64,000 nt of DNA. Origin: Deinococcus sp. YIM 77859. GTDB lineage: Bacteria; Deinococcota; Deinococci; Deinococcales; Deinococcaceae. The stretch lies in the NCBI RefSeq assembly GCF_000745175.1, contig NZ_JQNI01000004.1, positions 1 through 64,000 on the forward strand. The letters are read 5' to 3'. Positions within the stretch are counted from its first letter, which is position 1; the number at the start of each line of letters is the position of its first letter. The notes beneath the pieces were generated by a model that did not search any database, was not told the origin of the DNA, and saw only the letters and a list, made by a program, of their open reading frames with translations. Of the stretch, positions 50,687 through 59,541 are shown piece after piece. The position numbers were made by a program, and so were the translations under genes.

Positions 50687-51815
50687 TTCTTGCTTCAGCG
50701 ACAGACGCCCGCAAGCGCAGGTCTTCTTCCGTCTCCACAAGCGTTTCGGGAGTTGCCTCCCCCGTTTTGGCGTGCCCCGCCATACGGAGTCCGAGCTTCA
50801 GGATGTTGATGGCGGCGTTGTAGTCACGGTCTAAGTTGACGCCGCAACCGCACACATGCTGCCGGGTCTTCAGGTCTTTTTTCACCGTCTGACCGCACCC
50901 CGAGCAAATCTGAGAGGTATACGCGGGATTGACCGGAATGGCTATCTTGCCCATGATTCTCGCAAAGTATTCAATCCATAACCGGAACTCTCGCCAACTG
51001 GCGTCTCTGATGGACTTGGACAACTTGCGATTGCGAATCATGTTCCTGACCTTCAGGTCTTCGTAGGCGACGACATCGTGAGATGCCACTACGCACCGCG
51101 CCAGTTTGACGGCGTGGTCTTTACGCTGCCTCGATACCTTCAGGTGTTTCCTGCCCAACCTCGCCACAGCCTTCTTGCGATTGTTGCTCCCCTTCACCTT
51201 GCGGCTGACCCGACGCTGCAACTTCTTGAGCGACTGTTCAGCCTGCCGGTAGAAGCGGGGGTTGGGTTCATCATCTCCGTTGCTGTCCGTGTAGAACGAC
51301 TTCAACCCCACATCAAGCCCGATGGTCTTCCCACTGGGCATGAGGTCGAAGTGTCTTTCCACGTCCACAAGGAACTGAGCGTAGTAGCCGTCAGCCCGCT
51401 TCACGACCCGCAGACGTTTGATGTCTTCCAGACGGTAGAGCCGGGGGTCCCACGTCCCCTTCAGCTTCATGACCCCGACCTTGAAGCCGTCCGTCAGCGT
51501 CAGCCGTTTGTTGGGGGCATCGAGCTTCCAACCCGACTGCTTGTATTCCACGCTGCGGACGTTCTTCTTGAACCGGGGGTAGCCGACCGGCTTCACGCCC
51601 TTCTTGCAATTGTCGTAGAACCGGGAGATGGCCGCCCACGCACGCTCACCCGCCGCTTGTACGGCGGTGGAGTTCAGCTTCTTCGCCCATTCGTACTCGG
51701 CGCGGAGCTTCGTGGTGTGCGTATAGATGTCGTTTTTGGACACCTTCTCCCCGTCCATCCAGAAGCGCAAGCAGGCGTTACGGACGAACTGGGCGGTACG
51801 GATGGCTTCATCCAT
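50673..51815 (-). CDS. tnpB: TnpB-type RNA-guided nuclease (IS605 family, no TnpA)
   Basis: 380 residues from ATG 51815. The RuvC nuclease residues are present: Asp in TIGLDVGLKSF, Glu in VVAYEDLKVRNM, and Asp in LDRDYNAAINI. The zinc finger is CSGCGQ with CGCG. Relatives begin some 15-25 residues earlier. Here the upstream in-frame sequence (LSSRARSSEEQRRG) lacks a start and meets a decayed vapC near 51905, so the N-terminus may be clipped. No TnpA transposase is nearby. TnpB cuts DNA guided by an RNA from the element's right end. Confidence 0.8.
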   Translation of the reverse strand: MDEAIRTAQFVRNACLRFWMDGEKVSKNDIYTHTTKLRAEYEWAKKLNSTAVQAAGERAWAAISRFYDNCKKGVKPVGYPRFKKNVRSVEYKQSGWKLDAPNKRLTLTDGFKVGVMKLKGTWDPRLYRLEDIKRLRVVKRADGYYAQFLVDVERHFDLMPSGKTIGLDVGLKSFYTDSNGDDEPNPRFYRQAEQSLKKLQRRVSRKVKGSNNRKKAVARLGRKHLKVSRQRKDHAVKLARCVVASHDVVAYEDLKVRNMIRNRKLSKSIRDASWREFRLWIEYFARIMGKIAIPVNPAYTSQICSGCGQTVKKDLKTRQHVCGCGVNLDRDYNAAINILKLGLRMAGHAKTGEATPETLVETEEDLRLRASVAEARIPPF

Positions 51816-51904
51816 TCCCCGCCGTTGCTCCTCCGACGACCTAGCCCTCGAACTGAGTTCGGCCCCCTTGGGGAGCCATGAAATCGCGCCGTTAGGCGGC
51901 GTAC

Positions 51905-52186
51905 ACGGATGAATCCGTGGGAATGTACAGCTCGGCCACCGCTTCCGCGTCCTGCGGTTGCCCGGGATCCACCGTCAGGAGCTGGCCCAGGACACCGCGC
52001 TCGCTGAGCTGCCGGGCTACGTCGCTAGGTACAGCACCTCGACTGGCCAGCTTGGTCAGGACCTCGGCCAGTTCATGGTGTGGAGGTCGTGCCGTGATTC
52101 AGGGCTGTGTCCACTTGTTCTTATTCGGAGCCGGGTTCTCCCTGAAGCCAGGCGAGCAGGGCGGAAGCGTCAAGAACGGTGCTTAT
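51905..52186 (-). pseudogene. Decayed VapC-type PIN toxin, copy A
   Basis: On the minus strand the sequence matches the vapC at 53760 through STVLDASALLAWLQGEPGSE. The start is ATA instead of ATG, the same in-frame stop follows GSE, and later bases drift (SRGAVPSDVARQLSERGVLG). Its end is cut by the TnpB element. It forms an inverted repeat with copy B around the split antitoxin. The toxin, an RNase, is dead. Confidence 0.75.
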
Positions 52187-52259
52187 CCTGACTTTGAACT
52201 ATAGTCCATTATAGGTAGTTCAAAACCAGGGGCAAGGAGGATGGGAGCGGCAAGAGTGG

Positions 52260-52265
52260 TAAAGT
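52260..52265 (+). promoter_or_regulatory. -10 box of a leaderless promoter for the antitoxin
   Basis: TAAAGT ends 6 nt before the ATG at 52272, with no Shine-Dalgarno between. Confidence 0.45.
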
Positions 52266-52494
52266 TGCACCATGTCCGCAAAAGAGGCATTTACATTGGA
52301 AGTGAAGGAGAACGGGCGAGTGTTTCTCCCCGTGGCTTTCCGTCAGAGCATGGGAATAGAGCCAGGTGAGCGACTAATTGCCCGTGTAACTGAGAAGGGC
52401 AAAGCTGAGCTGGTGACAGCAGGGCACGCGGTTGACGTGCCCCCCGTTTCCCGGTCCAGTCCGATTGCAAATCCAGTGGCAATCTGGGGGTCAT

Positions 52495-52761
52495 ATGAAG
52501 GGGAAACGGTACACCGAGCAGCAGATTCTGGACATCCTCGGCCAGGTTGAGGCTGGGGGAGCGATCAGTGAGGTCGCCAGGACGCATGGTTTGGCCATCA
52601 CCACCCTGTACCGCTGGAAGGCGCGCTACGGGGGGATGACCAAAGACGAAACCAAGAGGTTTCGTCTGCTGGAGGAGGAAAACCGCCGCCTGAAGAAGCT
52701 AGTCGCGGACCTGGCACTGGACAATCAGATGCTCAAGGAGGTGGTGGGAAAAAAGTGGTGA
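52495..52761 (+). CDS. IS3-family transposase OrfA (copy 2)
   Basis: 88 residues, identical in sequence to the OrfA of copy 1: helix-turn-helix (ISEVARTHGLAITTLYRWK) and leucine-rich coiled coil. The start ATG follows the element end by about 60 bp. It overlaps OrfB by 7 nt at the A-run. Confidence 0.88.
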   Translation: MKGKRYTEQQILDILGQVEAGGAISEVARTHGLAITTLYRWKARYGGMTKDETKRFRLLEEENRRLKKLVADLALDNQMLKEVVGKKW

Positions 52762-53609
52762 CGCCTGAGGCCACGCCCCAGGCGCAAACACCCGTCAAGA
52801 AGCAGATGGTGGGGTTCCTGCGCCGTGAATTCCAGGTCAGTGAGCGCCGGGCCTGCCAGGTACTGGGCTTCTGGCGTTCGACCCAGAGGCATAACAGCCC
52901 TAAAAAGGAGGGTGAACGAGTTCTGATTGACCGTCTGCGGGTCCTGGCGCAAGAACGTCCCCGCTTCGGATACCGGCGGCTCCATACGCTGCTCAGGCGC
53001 GAAGGGACACAGGTCAATCACAAGCGCGTATACCGCCTGTACCGAGCAGAGGGACTCGCAGTCCGGCAAAAGGGGCGCAAGAAGCTGACGGGAAGGCAGC
53101 GGGTGCAGAAACCTGAGGTTTCTGCACCCAATCAGCGATGGAGCATGGACTTCATGTCCGACCAGCTCGCCTCCGGACAGCGTTTTCGCGTCTTCAACGT
53201 CGTGGACGACTTCACTCGCGAGAACCTAGTCATGCACATCGGGACCTCGATCACCGGGGCGGATGTGGTGCGTCGCCTGACCGAGGTGGTGGCCGTGAGG
53301 GGTTGCCCGACGAGCATCACCACGGACAACGGCCCCGAATTCATCAGCAAGGCCTTGGATCAGTGGACCCATGAGTTGGGCATCGCCCACGTCTTCATCA
53401 CACCGGGGAAACCCATGGAGAACGCTTACATCGAGAGTTTCAATGGGAGGGTGCGGGATGAGTGCCTGAATCTCCACTGGTTTCAAAGCCTTCCCGAGGC
53501 ACGACTGGTCATTGCCGCCTGGCGCGAGGATTACAACCAAGTCAGACCGCATAGCAGTCTGGACGGCCAGTCACCGAACGAGTTCGCCCGCCTGCAAAAG
53601 GCGGGCTGA
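52755..53609 (+). CDS. IS3-family transposase OrfB (copy 2)
   Basis: 284 residues, identical to the OrfB of copy 1, with an intact DDE core ([24 protein letters not shown]). The upstream AAAAAAG would allow -1 frameshifting into it from OrfA. This copy is complete, target duplication included, so it is the more likely active one. Confidence 0.9.
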   Translation: MVTPEATPQAQTPVKKQMVGFLRREFQVSERRACQVLGFWRSTQRHNSPKKEGERVLIDRLRVLAQERPRFGYRRLHTLLRREGTQVNHKRVYRLYRAEGLAVRQKGRKKLTGRQRVQKPEVSAPNQRWSMDFMSDQLASGQRFRVFNVVDDFTRENLVMHIGTSITGADVVRRLTEVVAVRGCPTSITTDNGPEFISKALDQWTHELGIAHVFITPGKPMENAYIESFNGRVRDECLNLHWFQSLPEARLVIAAWREDYNQVRPHSSLDGQSPNEFARLQKAG

Positions 53610-53759
53610 GGTACGCTAGTTGTTGCAAAAGGCCTGGACCGATAAATGGGGCACCCTCACGGTGACCTCCACACGTGGGATGTTCGCCTATCTGGTTCCT
53701 GACGGCGTTTCCCTGGCTGATGAGCTGGTGCAGGAACGGCACGACGAGGCAGCACGGGA

Positions 53760-54144
53760 ATGAGTACGGTCCTTGACGCTTCCGCCCTGCTCGCCTGGCT
53801 TCAGGGAGAACCCGGCTCCGAATAAGAACAAGTGGACACAGCCCTGAATCACGGCACGACCTCCACACCATGAACTGGCCGAGGTCCTGACCAAGCTGGC
53901 CAGTCGAGGTGCAGCACCAACCGACGTGGCCCGGCAGCTCACCGAGCGCGGCATCCTGGGCCAGCTCCTGACCGTGGACCCAGGACAGTCCCAGGACGCG
54001 GAAGCGGTGGCCAACCTGTACCCGACCACCCGCAGCGCTGGACTCTCCCTTGGCGACCGTTACTGCCTCACGCTGGGGCAACGATTGGGCGTGCCGGTCC
54101 TGACGACGGACCGGGCCTGGAACAACGTAACGATCAATGTGTGA
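53760..54144 (+). pseudogene. Decayed VapC-type PIN toxin, copy B
   Basis: The ATG overlaps the antitoxin stop (ATGA). The sequence STVLDASALLAWLQGEPGSE with the first PIN Asp is followed by a TAA. Shifts then restore TLAEVLTKLASRG-like sequence and MARQLTERGILGQLLTVD through SLGDRYCLTLGQRLGVPVL with the later PIN acidic residues (TTDRAWNN). The same stop in copy A shows that decay came before duplication. It cannot make the RNase toxin. Confidence 0.78.
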
Positions 54145-54497
54145 CCTTCGCGGTTTATGCCCGGGCAATGTTGGCGGAATTGGGTATCACGGCCAGAGTG
54201 GTGATTGGAGAGGCCACGTACAAGATGCATGGCACCAAGCATGTGATGCTTCACGCATGGGTCGAGGTGGGAGAGGACCTGGTGGATGGGAATGTGGACA
54301 GCTTTGAAGAGAACGTCTCTATCCCAAATGAAATTCGGCCTCAGCCCTATTGGGGCCCCAAACGCCGTGCTCCCAACCGCACGTTCAAGGAAACCCGTGA
54401 ACTGACGGCGGACCGCGAGGTGGCAGAAATCCATGACGACTTTGCCTCAATGCGGGAGAGTGTGTTGACACGCTTCCGCCAAAAGCGCCCCGTGTAA
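54141..54497 (+). pseudogene. Fragment resembling a transglutaminase-like protein
   Basis: 118 residues beginning with a GTG that overlaps the vapC stop. ARAMLAELGITARVVIGEAT followed by VMLHAWVEVGEDLVDGNVDS resembles the His and Asp segments of transglutaminase-like folds. The segment with the catalytic Cys is absent, so this is likely a 3' fragment joined to vapC by rearrangement. The rest is polar and helical. The assignment is tentative. Confidence 0.45.
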
Positions 54498-54530
54498 CGT
54501 GGCAGCTCGGCGCGCGGCGTTTCTGTTCCC

Positions 54531-55061
54531 TCAGGAAGAAGGGACTGCTGGGAGAAAGTGCCACTCCTGTCCGGTCTGGAGCAGCGACTGGTCCAGCGTA
54601 AAGGGCAGCCACACGCTCGGTGCCCTGGCCTGCCCGTCGTAGAAGGCCTCGTGGCGCAGTTCCATGATGAAGTAGTCACCCTGGAGCGCGTCACACCGGG
54701 TGCAGCCCTGGCTGAGGTACATCCCGCCGACCGTCTTGCTGAAGCGAGGCTTGATGGCCCCCAGGTTCAGTGGGCCGCGGACTTCGGGCGTCAGCAGGCG
54801 CGCGAGGAGCTGCTTGACGGGCGACCCATCCCCCCAGACCCCGCCCTCATCCCAGCTCAGGGAGAAGCACACCTCGTCGTGCCTGGGGTGGGCGACATGG
54901 ACCGTCACGATCACCTGTGTGTCCCGCTTGCAGCGCCAGCAGGTCAGGCCCGCCGTGGTGACTCCCAGGCGAGCGGGGCCAGGGCCCTTGGGCCAGATCA
55001 CCAGACGGCTGCTGAGGGCACCACGCACGAACTCGGCTAGGGGCACCCCGAACGGCCGCAC
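54531..55061 (-). CDS. Hypothetical protein with two CxxC pairs
   Basis: 176 residues with CWRCKRDTQ near residue 41 and SQGCTRCDAL near 117, which may bind one zinc or form a knuckle. The rest is strand-rich. It lies next to the IS21 left end, and its start (ATG 55061) is only about 20 bp from it, so the upstream region may have been displaced. No family is recognised and no partner gene is nearby. Confidence 0.5.
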   Translation of the reverse strand: MRPFGVPLAEFVRGALSSRLVIWPKGPGPARLGVTTAGLTCWRCKRDTQVIVTVHVAHPRHDEVCFSLSWDEGGVWGDGSPVKQLLARLLTPEVRGPLNLGAIKPRFSKTVGGMYLSQGCTRCDALQGDYFIMELRHEAFYDGQARAPSVWLPFTLDQSLLQTGQEWHFLPAVPSS

Positions 55062-55082
55062 GTAAAGTTGCGTACACTAGCT

Positions 55083-55140
55083 AATCCGGCACCCGCCGCT
55101 GGAAGTATCCGGCTCCCAAGAATGGAGTTATCCGGCACCC
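55083..55140. repeat. Terminal direct repeats of IS21 (23-bp period)
   Basis: AATCCGGCACCC at 55083-55094, TATCCGGCTCCC at 55106-55117 and TATCCGGCACCC at 55129-55140. Even 23-bp spacing (about two helical turns) suggests cooperative IstA binding on one face of the DNA. Confidence 0.75.
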
Positions 55141-55167
55141 TTCCAGCCAGCGGACGAGCTGCTCCCA

Positions 55168-55926
55168 TTATGAAAGGCTGACCGTTTCCGGGGTCAACTT
55201 CCTGCCCTTCTTCCTGAGGCTTTCTCCCTGGAGTTCGCTGCGGTAGGCATGGTGCAGGACGCGATCCAAGATCGCGTCCGCCAGGGTGGGGTCACCCAGG
55301 TTGGCATGCCAGGCCGAAGTCGGGAACTGGCTGGTGATGATCGTGGACGCCCGTTCATAGCGATCATCCAGGATCTCCAGCAGAATCCGGCGCCCTTCCG
55401 CCGTGGGCACGTCCAGCCCCCAGTCGTCCAGAATCAGGACACTCACCCTGGCGATGCTCGCCAGGAGCTTCAAATACCGTCCATCCCCTTTCGCCAGGGT
55501 CAGTTCCTGTAACAGTCGCCCGGTCTGCGCGTACAACGCCGTGAAGCCCTGACGGCACGCCTGATGGGCCAGGGCACATCCGATGAAGGTCTTCCCGACG
55601 CCGGTGGGGCCGGTGATGATGACCCCCCGTTTCTCGGCGATCCACTGCCCCTGAGCCAGCGAACGCAGCAACCGGGCGTCCAGTCCTCTCGGGTGTTTCG
55701 TGTCGACCTCTTCCAGGCTGGCCTCGACCTTCAGGCGCGCCGCCGACAGGCGGCGCTGGAGGCCCCGAGTGTCCCGACAGGCCCGTTCCCGGTCCACCAG
55801 CAAGGTGAGCCGTTCCTCGAAGCTCAACTCACGCAGACCGGGTTGTTCCTGCTGTTCTTGCAGGGCGAGCGCCATACCATCGAGTTTCAGGGCGCGCAGG
55901 TGTTGAATGACGGGATGTGGCAGCAT
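55168..55926 (-). CDS. istB: IS21 helper ATPase IstB
   Basis: 252 residues of the DnaC/DnaA-like AAA+ group: Walker A GPTGVGKT, Walker B VLILDDWGLD, and the C-terminal ATPase lid (ADAILDRVLHHAYRSELQGE). IstB helps IstA choose targets and complete transposition. Its start is 8 bp after the IstA stop, as in other IS21 elements. It looks complete. Confidence 0.9.
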   Translation of the reverse strand: MLPHPVIQHLRALKLDGMALALQEQQEQPGLRELSFEERLTLLVDRERACRDTRGLQRRLSAARLKVEASLEEVDTKHPRGLDARLLRSLAQGQWIAEKRGVIITGPTGVGKTFIGCALAHQACRQGFTALYAQTGRLLQELTLAKGDGRYLKLLASIARVSVLILDDWGLDVPTAEGRRILLEILDDRYERASTIITSQFPTSAWHANLGDPTLADAILDRVLHHAYRSELQGESLRKKGRKLTPETVSLS

Positions 55927-55933
55927 CTCAACC

Positions 55934-57514
55934 TCAATTCAGGGTGCGCTCGGCACCCGGTTCGTCGATCTCGGCGAAATACCCGGGGCCACGCAGGTTG
56001 CTGTGCTGGGCCACGGGAAGTTCGATGGAGTTGCCCGGGAGTTCGGCTTCGTCCAGGCGGTGTTTCAGGATGGACTTCACGCTCTGCAAGCTGTGCGCTT
56101 GCAGAGCCAGGGCCCGCCGACAGGCCGCTTCCAGCCGCTCCCCGTACTCCCGGTGAAGACGAAGCAGACCCGTCACGACACGCTTTTTCTGTTCAGGATG
56201 TTGGTTCCCGTCGAAGATGGCGCGTACCAGGGCCGCCGTCGCCTCCCCGACCTGCTGGGCTTGCTGGGTGAGCTGTTCCGGGCCGACCTCACGGTAATGC
56301 CGGTGATGGGCGGGCATGTGGTCGGGCATCGTGGTCTGCTGTCGGGTCAGTGTCCCGGGAACGCGGTGGTGGACGGCGATCCGCTGTCCTGAACGGTAGA
56401 TCTCGACCAACCGGGCGGTGAGGCGGATGTCCACGCGGGTCTTGGCGTACTGGTGGGGCACGCTGTACGCGTGCCCCTGCACGACGACGTGGTAGTCCAG
56501 CCCGACCGTGGTGTGCTTCCACTCGGCCACTTCAAAGGGCTGGGCGGGCAAGGGGCGCAGCACGGGTTGATCCAGGGCTTCGAACTCACTGCGGCGACTC
56601 CCGGGCCGTTTCTGAAAGGGCTGCCGATTCAGGGCCTCCAGCAACTCCCGAACCGCCTCGTTCGCCTCGGGCAGGCTGAAGAACACCCGGTCGCGCAGGG
56701 GGGCAAGAATGCGGCGTTCCACGATCTGCACGTGCACTTCCACCAGCGCCTTGTCTTTGGGCTTGCGGACGCGTGCTGGAATGACGGCCACATCGTAGTG
56801 CTGCGCGAACTCCTGGTAGGTGCGGTTCAGCTCGGGTTCGTAGCGGCTGGCGTGGGTCACGCCAGCTTTGAGGTTGTCCGGAACGATGATCTCGGGCACA
56901 CCGCCGAAGAAGCTCAGCGCCCGGATGTGCGACTCGATCCAGTCGTGCAGCCCCTGACTGCGGGTGACCTCGGCGTAGGTGTAATCGCTGGCCCCCAGGG
57001 TAGCAACGAACACCTGCCCCGCCAGGACGTCGCCACTCCTGGGGTCGGTCACCGGCAGGGTCAACCCGGCGTAGTCGACGAAGAGTTTCTCGCCCGCCCG
57101 GTGGGTCTGCCGCATGGACAGGCCGGTTGTGGCCTTCCACTTCCGGTAGTTCTCGTTGAAGGTCGCGTACTGCCAGCCGTCCGGGTGCTGCCGACGGTAC
57201 TCTTCCCACAGCAGTTGGCGGGTGACGCCTTTGCGCCTCAGTTCCCGGTCGAGGACGGCCCAGTCGGGCTGGTGGGCCGCACTCACAGCGGCCTGTTCGT
57301 GGGTGCGAAACAGCAGCGCTTCGAGCTGGACATCGTCCAGCTCTGGGGGGAGGGGCCAGTTGAGGCCTGCCTGGTTGGCTCGCGCCACGTAATCCTGCAC
57401 GGTGCTGCGGGCAAGCTGGACGCTTTGTCCGACGAGGCGGTCACTGAGGTTCAGTTCCAGTTTCAACCGCAAGACTTCCCTGATTTTCCGCATGGACGCT
57501 CGCTTTCTGGTCAT
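55934..57514 (-). CDS. istA: IS21 transposase IstA
   Basis: 526 residues. It has an N-terminal helix-turn-helix (LSDRLVGQSVQLARSTVQDY), a retroviral-integrase-like DDE core (EKLFVDYAGLTLPV, PEIIVPDNLKAGV and the Glu after KDKALVEVHVQ), and a C-terminal beta-barrel-type region (GLDYHVVVQGHAYSVPHQY). The start at 57514 (MTRKRAS) or the Met seven residues later are both possible. It should be catalytically complete. Confidence 0.9.
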   Translation of the reverse strand: MTRKRASMRKIREVLRLKLELNLSDRLVGQSVQLARSTVQDYVARANQAGLNWPLPPELDDVQLEALLFRTHEQAAVSAAHQPDWAVLDRELRRKGVTRQLLWEEYRRQHPDGWQYATFNENYRKWKATTGLSMRQTHRAGEKLFVDYAGLTLPVTDPRSGDVLAGQVFVATLGASDYTYAEVTRSQGLHDWIESHIRALSFFGGVPEIIVPDNLKAGVTHASRYEPELNRTYQEFAQHYDVAVIPARVRKPKDKALVEVHVQIVERRILAPLRDRVFFSLPEANEAVRELLEALNRQPFQKRPGSRRSEFEALDQPVLRPLPAQPFEVAEWKHTTVGLDYHVVVQGHAYSVPHQYAKTRVDIRLTARLVEIYRSGQRIAVHHRVPGTLTRQQTTMPDHMPAHHRHYREVGPEQLTQQAQQVGEATAALVRAIFDGNQHPEQKKRVVTGLLRLHREYGERLEAACRRALALQAHSLQSVKSILKHRLDEAELPGNSIELPVAQHSNLRGPGYFAEIDEPGAERTLN

Positions 57515-57572
57515 CCTTGCAGGATGACCAGGGGAGTCCCGTCCGCGGCTGGGGATGCCGGATTCAACCAGC

Positions 57573-57833
57573 GTAGGGGGTGTGTCAGGGAAGCTGCTGC
57601 GAGACGCAACAGAGCAAAAGCATCCTGCTGGCCAGCATTTCTCTCGCTTCTACCTCCAAGCGCCCAAGTTCCGCCTTCGCTTCTGGAGGTGGCACTTCGG
57701 GCCTTCCAGGTAGATTTCTACCCCATCGGCCACCCATCAGCAGTCTCTTTCTCGCCCAGAAATGCCGCCACCAGCAGAACACGGCACTTCTTCACCAACT
57801 TGTCTAGCTCTTTTGCGCCTGAACGCACCTTCC
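57573..57833. other. Scar between IS21 and IS1182
   Basis: About 260 bp with no convincing gene. Short minus-strand frames (for example GKVRSGAKELDKLVKKCRVL) may be remains of an interrupted gene. Nothing was identified. Confidence 0.3.
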
Positions 57834-59541
57834 CGATACCGTTGGCGAAGTCAGGCGGTGATCGAAAGACGGGCGAAACGTGCCGTTCTGGTCGCTGCTC
57901 TGGGCCGCTCTTGCCACCAGGCGTAGATGCGGCCCAGATTGATGCCTGCTGCGGTCGCCATGCTCTGTAAGCGCAGTTTGGCTGTGCCTCGGTAACGTGC
58001 TGTCCGTGCCCCGTGGGCACGGACAGCGACGGAGAGGGTGCCTTCTATGCCAGCACGCTGCTGATACAGGACCTTCCATTCCGGCGTTTCCTGCTGCGCC
58101 CGCATCGCGTGCAGCGCTTCATAGGCTGCCTGGTCCTGAAGCATCACACTCCGGCCCAAGGACTTTGACTTGGTACAGCGGGGTTTGTCTGGGCACCGGT
58201 TGCAGAGGCCGCGACGGAAGGTTGCCGTGACCAATGGAAGCCCTTGCTGACTTCGCCCCACGCGCCATTTCGAAGAGCGGTGACCGCGAGGACAGACCAC
58301 GCAATGTTCGTCCCAGTGCACGATGAAATCGCTGGATTTGAAGGCGTTCGGATCCTTCTGCTGCCAACCCGTGGCTGAACGTGGGGGGCCGATGACCTCA
58401 ACCCTGTACTGCTCGTGGCTTTCCACCAGGAGGGTCCCGCTGACGTAGCCCGAATCCACAAGATGTTGCCGGGGCAACATCTCCTTGGCAGCCAACGCGC
58501 TGTGGACCGTGGGCATCACCTGAATGTCCTGGGTACACGACGACGAGACGTGAACGTGGGTGATCACTTCCGGCAGCTCCGGCTCACAGGCCTCCGTCAG
58601 GTGCAGCTTGTAGCCGACCCAGTCCTGGCCCCGCTTGGTCGAGAAGCGCGCCTCAATGTCATACGGCGATTCCGGGCGCTCGGCAGAAGGTGGAACTGCC
58701 GTCCCTGGCTTCCACTGCACCTCGCCATCCTTGCGGCTGAACTGCTGCGTCCAAACCAGTTCCAGGGTCTGAACTGCGGGCAAGCTCAGCAAGGGGGCGA
58801 CGCTGGGATCGGCCCGGAGGGCCTCCAGCAAGGAAAACCCATCCTGGCCGACTTGCACCACATAGGCCAGGCGAGCGTCTTTGCCCTGTGGGAAGCGGTA
58901 CGACTCGATTCGGTGGTCATACCACTCCCGCCAGCGGGGATCGAGTCGTGGGGCCAACCACTCGGGCGCAAAGCGCCCGAGTGCATTGAGCGTGGCCCGG
59001 AACGTCTCGGCGACCAACTCGATCCGGGTCAGGTACCGGATGGCCGCCAACACGTGGGTCGAGTCGGTCCGCTGTCGGCCACGCCGTTTCAGCAAGCCCT
59101 GTTCCCGGAAGCGTTCGAGCATTCGGTCCAGCAGCAGATGTTCGGCCTGTCCCGCGACCAGCCGTGAGCGAAATTCCGAGAGCACACTGAAGTCGAACCC
59201 TGGGTCGGTGAGTTCCAGTCCCAGCAGGTATTTGAGGTCCAGGCGTGCTCGCACCTGTTCAGCAGCTTGTCGATCTGTCAAGTTTTCGAGGAACTGCACC
59301 ACCGTGACCAGCGCCAGTCGCCACGGGGGCAAGGCGGGTTGACCCAGCGCTGGAAACAGCGCTGCAAAGTCCTGATCTGCGTACAGCACGCCCAGTTCGT
59401 CTCGAAGCTTGAGGTAGAGGTTCCCCTTGGGAAACGCCGCGCGGGCGATCCGGAGCGTGTCTTCAGGGATAGGGCCGAGTGGGTCTGGACGCAGCATCTC
59501 TCAGTGTGCGCCTCACCCGCCGACTTCGCCAACGGTATCGC
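57834..59541 (-). mobile_element. IS1182-family insertion sequence
   Basis: A perfect 19-bp inverted repeat, CGATACCGTTGGCGAAGTC at 57834-57852 and its complement at 59523-59541, bounds a single transposase gene, 1708 bp in all. Its right side enters a histidine-kinase fragment. No target duplication was identified. Confidence 0.88.
57851..59497 (-). CDS. IS1182-family transposase
   Basis: 548 residues. It has the N-terminal region with GVLYADQDFAALFPALGQPA, a first acidic residue in QRTDSTHVLAAI, and a later insert with Cys pairs (CVVCPRGH, LCNRCPDKPRC) characteristic of IS1182. The C-terminal RAGIEGTLSVAVRAHGAR carries the last Glu, and the end RYRGTAKLRLQSMATAAGIN closes the family pattern. 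Complete and probably active. Confidence 0.9.
   Translation of the reverse strand: MLRPDPLGPIPEDTLRIARAAFPKGNLYLKLRDELGVLYADQDFAALFPALGQPALPPWRLALVTVVQFLENLTDRQAAEQVRARLDLKYLLGLELTDPGFDFSVLSEFRSRLVAGQAEHLLLDRMLERFREQGLLKRRGRQRTDSTHVLAAIRYLTRIELVAETFRATLNALGRFAPEWLAPRLDPRWREWYDHRIESYRFPQGKDARLAYVVQVGQDGFSLLEALRADPSVAPLLSLPAVQTLELVWTQQFSRKDGEVQWKPGTAVPPSAERPESPYDIEARFSTKRGQDWVGYKLHLTEACEPELPEVITHVHVSSSCTQDIQVMPTVHSALAAKEMLPRQHLVDSGYVSGTLLVESHEQYRVEVIGPPRSATGWQQKDPNAFKSSDFIVHWDEHCVVCPRGHRSSKWRVGRSQQGLPLVTATFRRGLCNRCPDKPRCTKSKSLGRSVMLQDQAAYEALHAMRAQQETPEWKVLYQQRAGIEGTLSVAVRAHGARTARYRGTAKLRLQSMATAAGINLGRIYAWWQERPRAATRTARFARLSITA

Larger units (their letters stand above)
52433..53659 (+). mobile_element. 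IS3-family (IS407-group-like) element, copy 2
   Basis: 1227 bp from TGACGTGCCCCCC to the matching GGGGCACCCTCA, flanked on both sides by CGGT (52429-52432 and 53660-53663), a 4-bp target duplication as expected for this group. It interrupts the antitoxin gene. Translations are identical to copy 1, so one of the two is a recent transposition. Confidence 0.92.
52272..53763 (+). pseudogene. AbrB-type antitoxin (VapB-like) split by IS3
   Basis: 52272-52432 encodes MSAKEAFTLEVKENGRVFLP and the rest of a SpoVT/AbrB DNA-binding fold up to TAGHA. After IS3 copy 2 the frame resumes at 53660 as VTSTRGMFAYLVPDGVSLAD and ends at a TGA at 53763 overlapping the vapC ATG. Removing the element and one CGGT copy restores an 86-residue protein. 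The antitoxin would neutralise the VapC toxin and repress the operon. Confidence 0.8.
55078..57572 (-). mobile_element. IS21-family insertion sequence
   Basis: IstA and IstB are intact. At the left end, three direct repeats of about TATCCGGCACCC start at 55083, 55106 and 55129, exactly 23 bp apart. At the right end a complementary copy (GGGGATGCCGGATT, 57551-57564) is present. Multiple terminal repeats are an IS21 feature. The outermost bases and a target duplication could not be fixed, so the ends are approximate. Confidence 0.8.
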
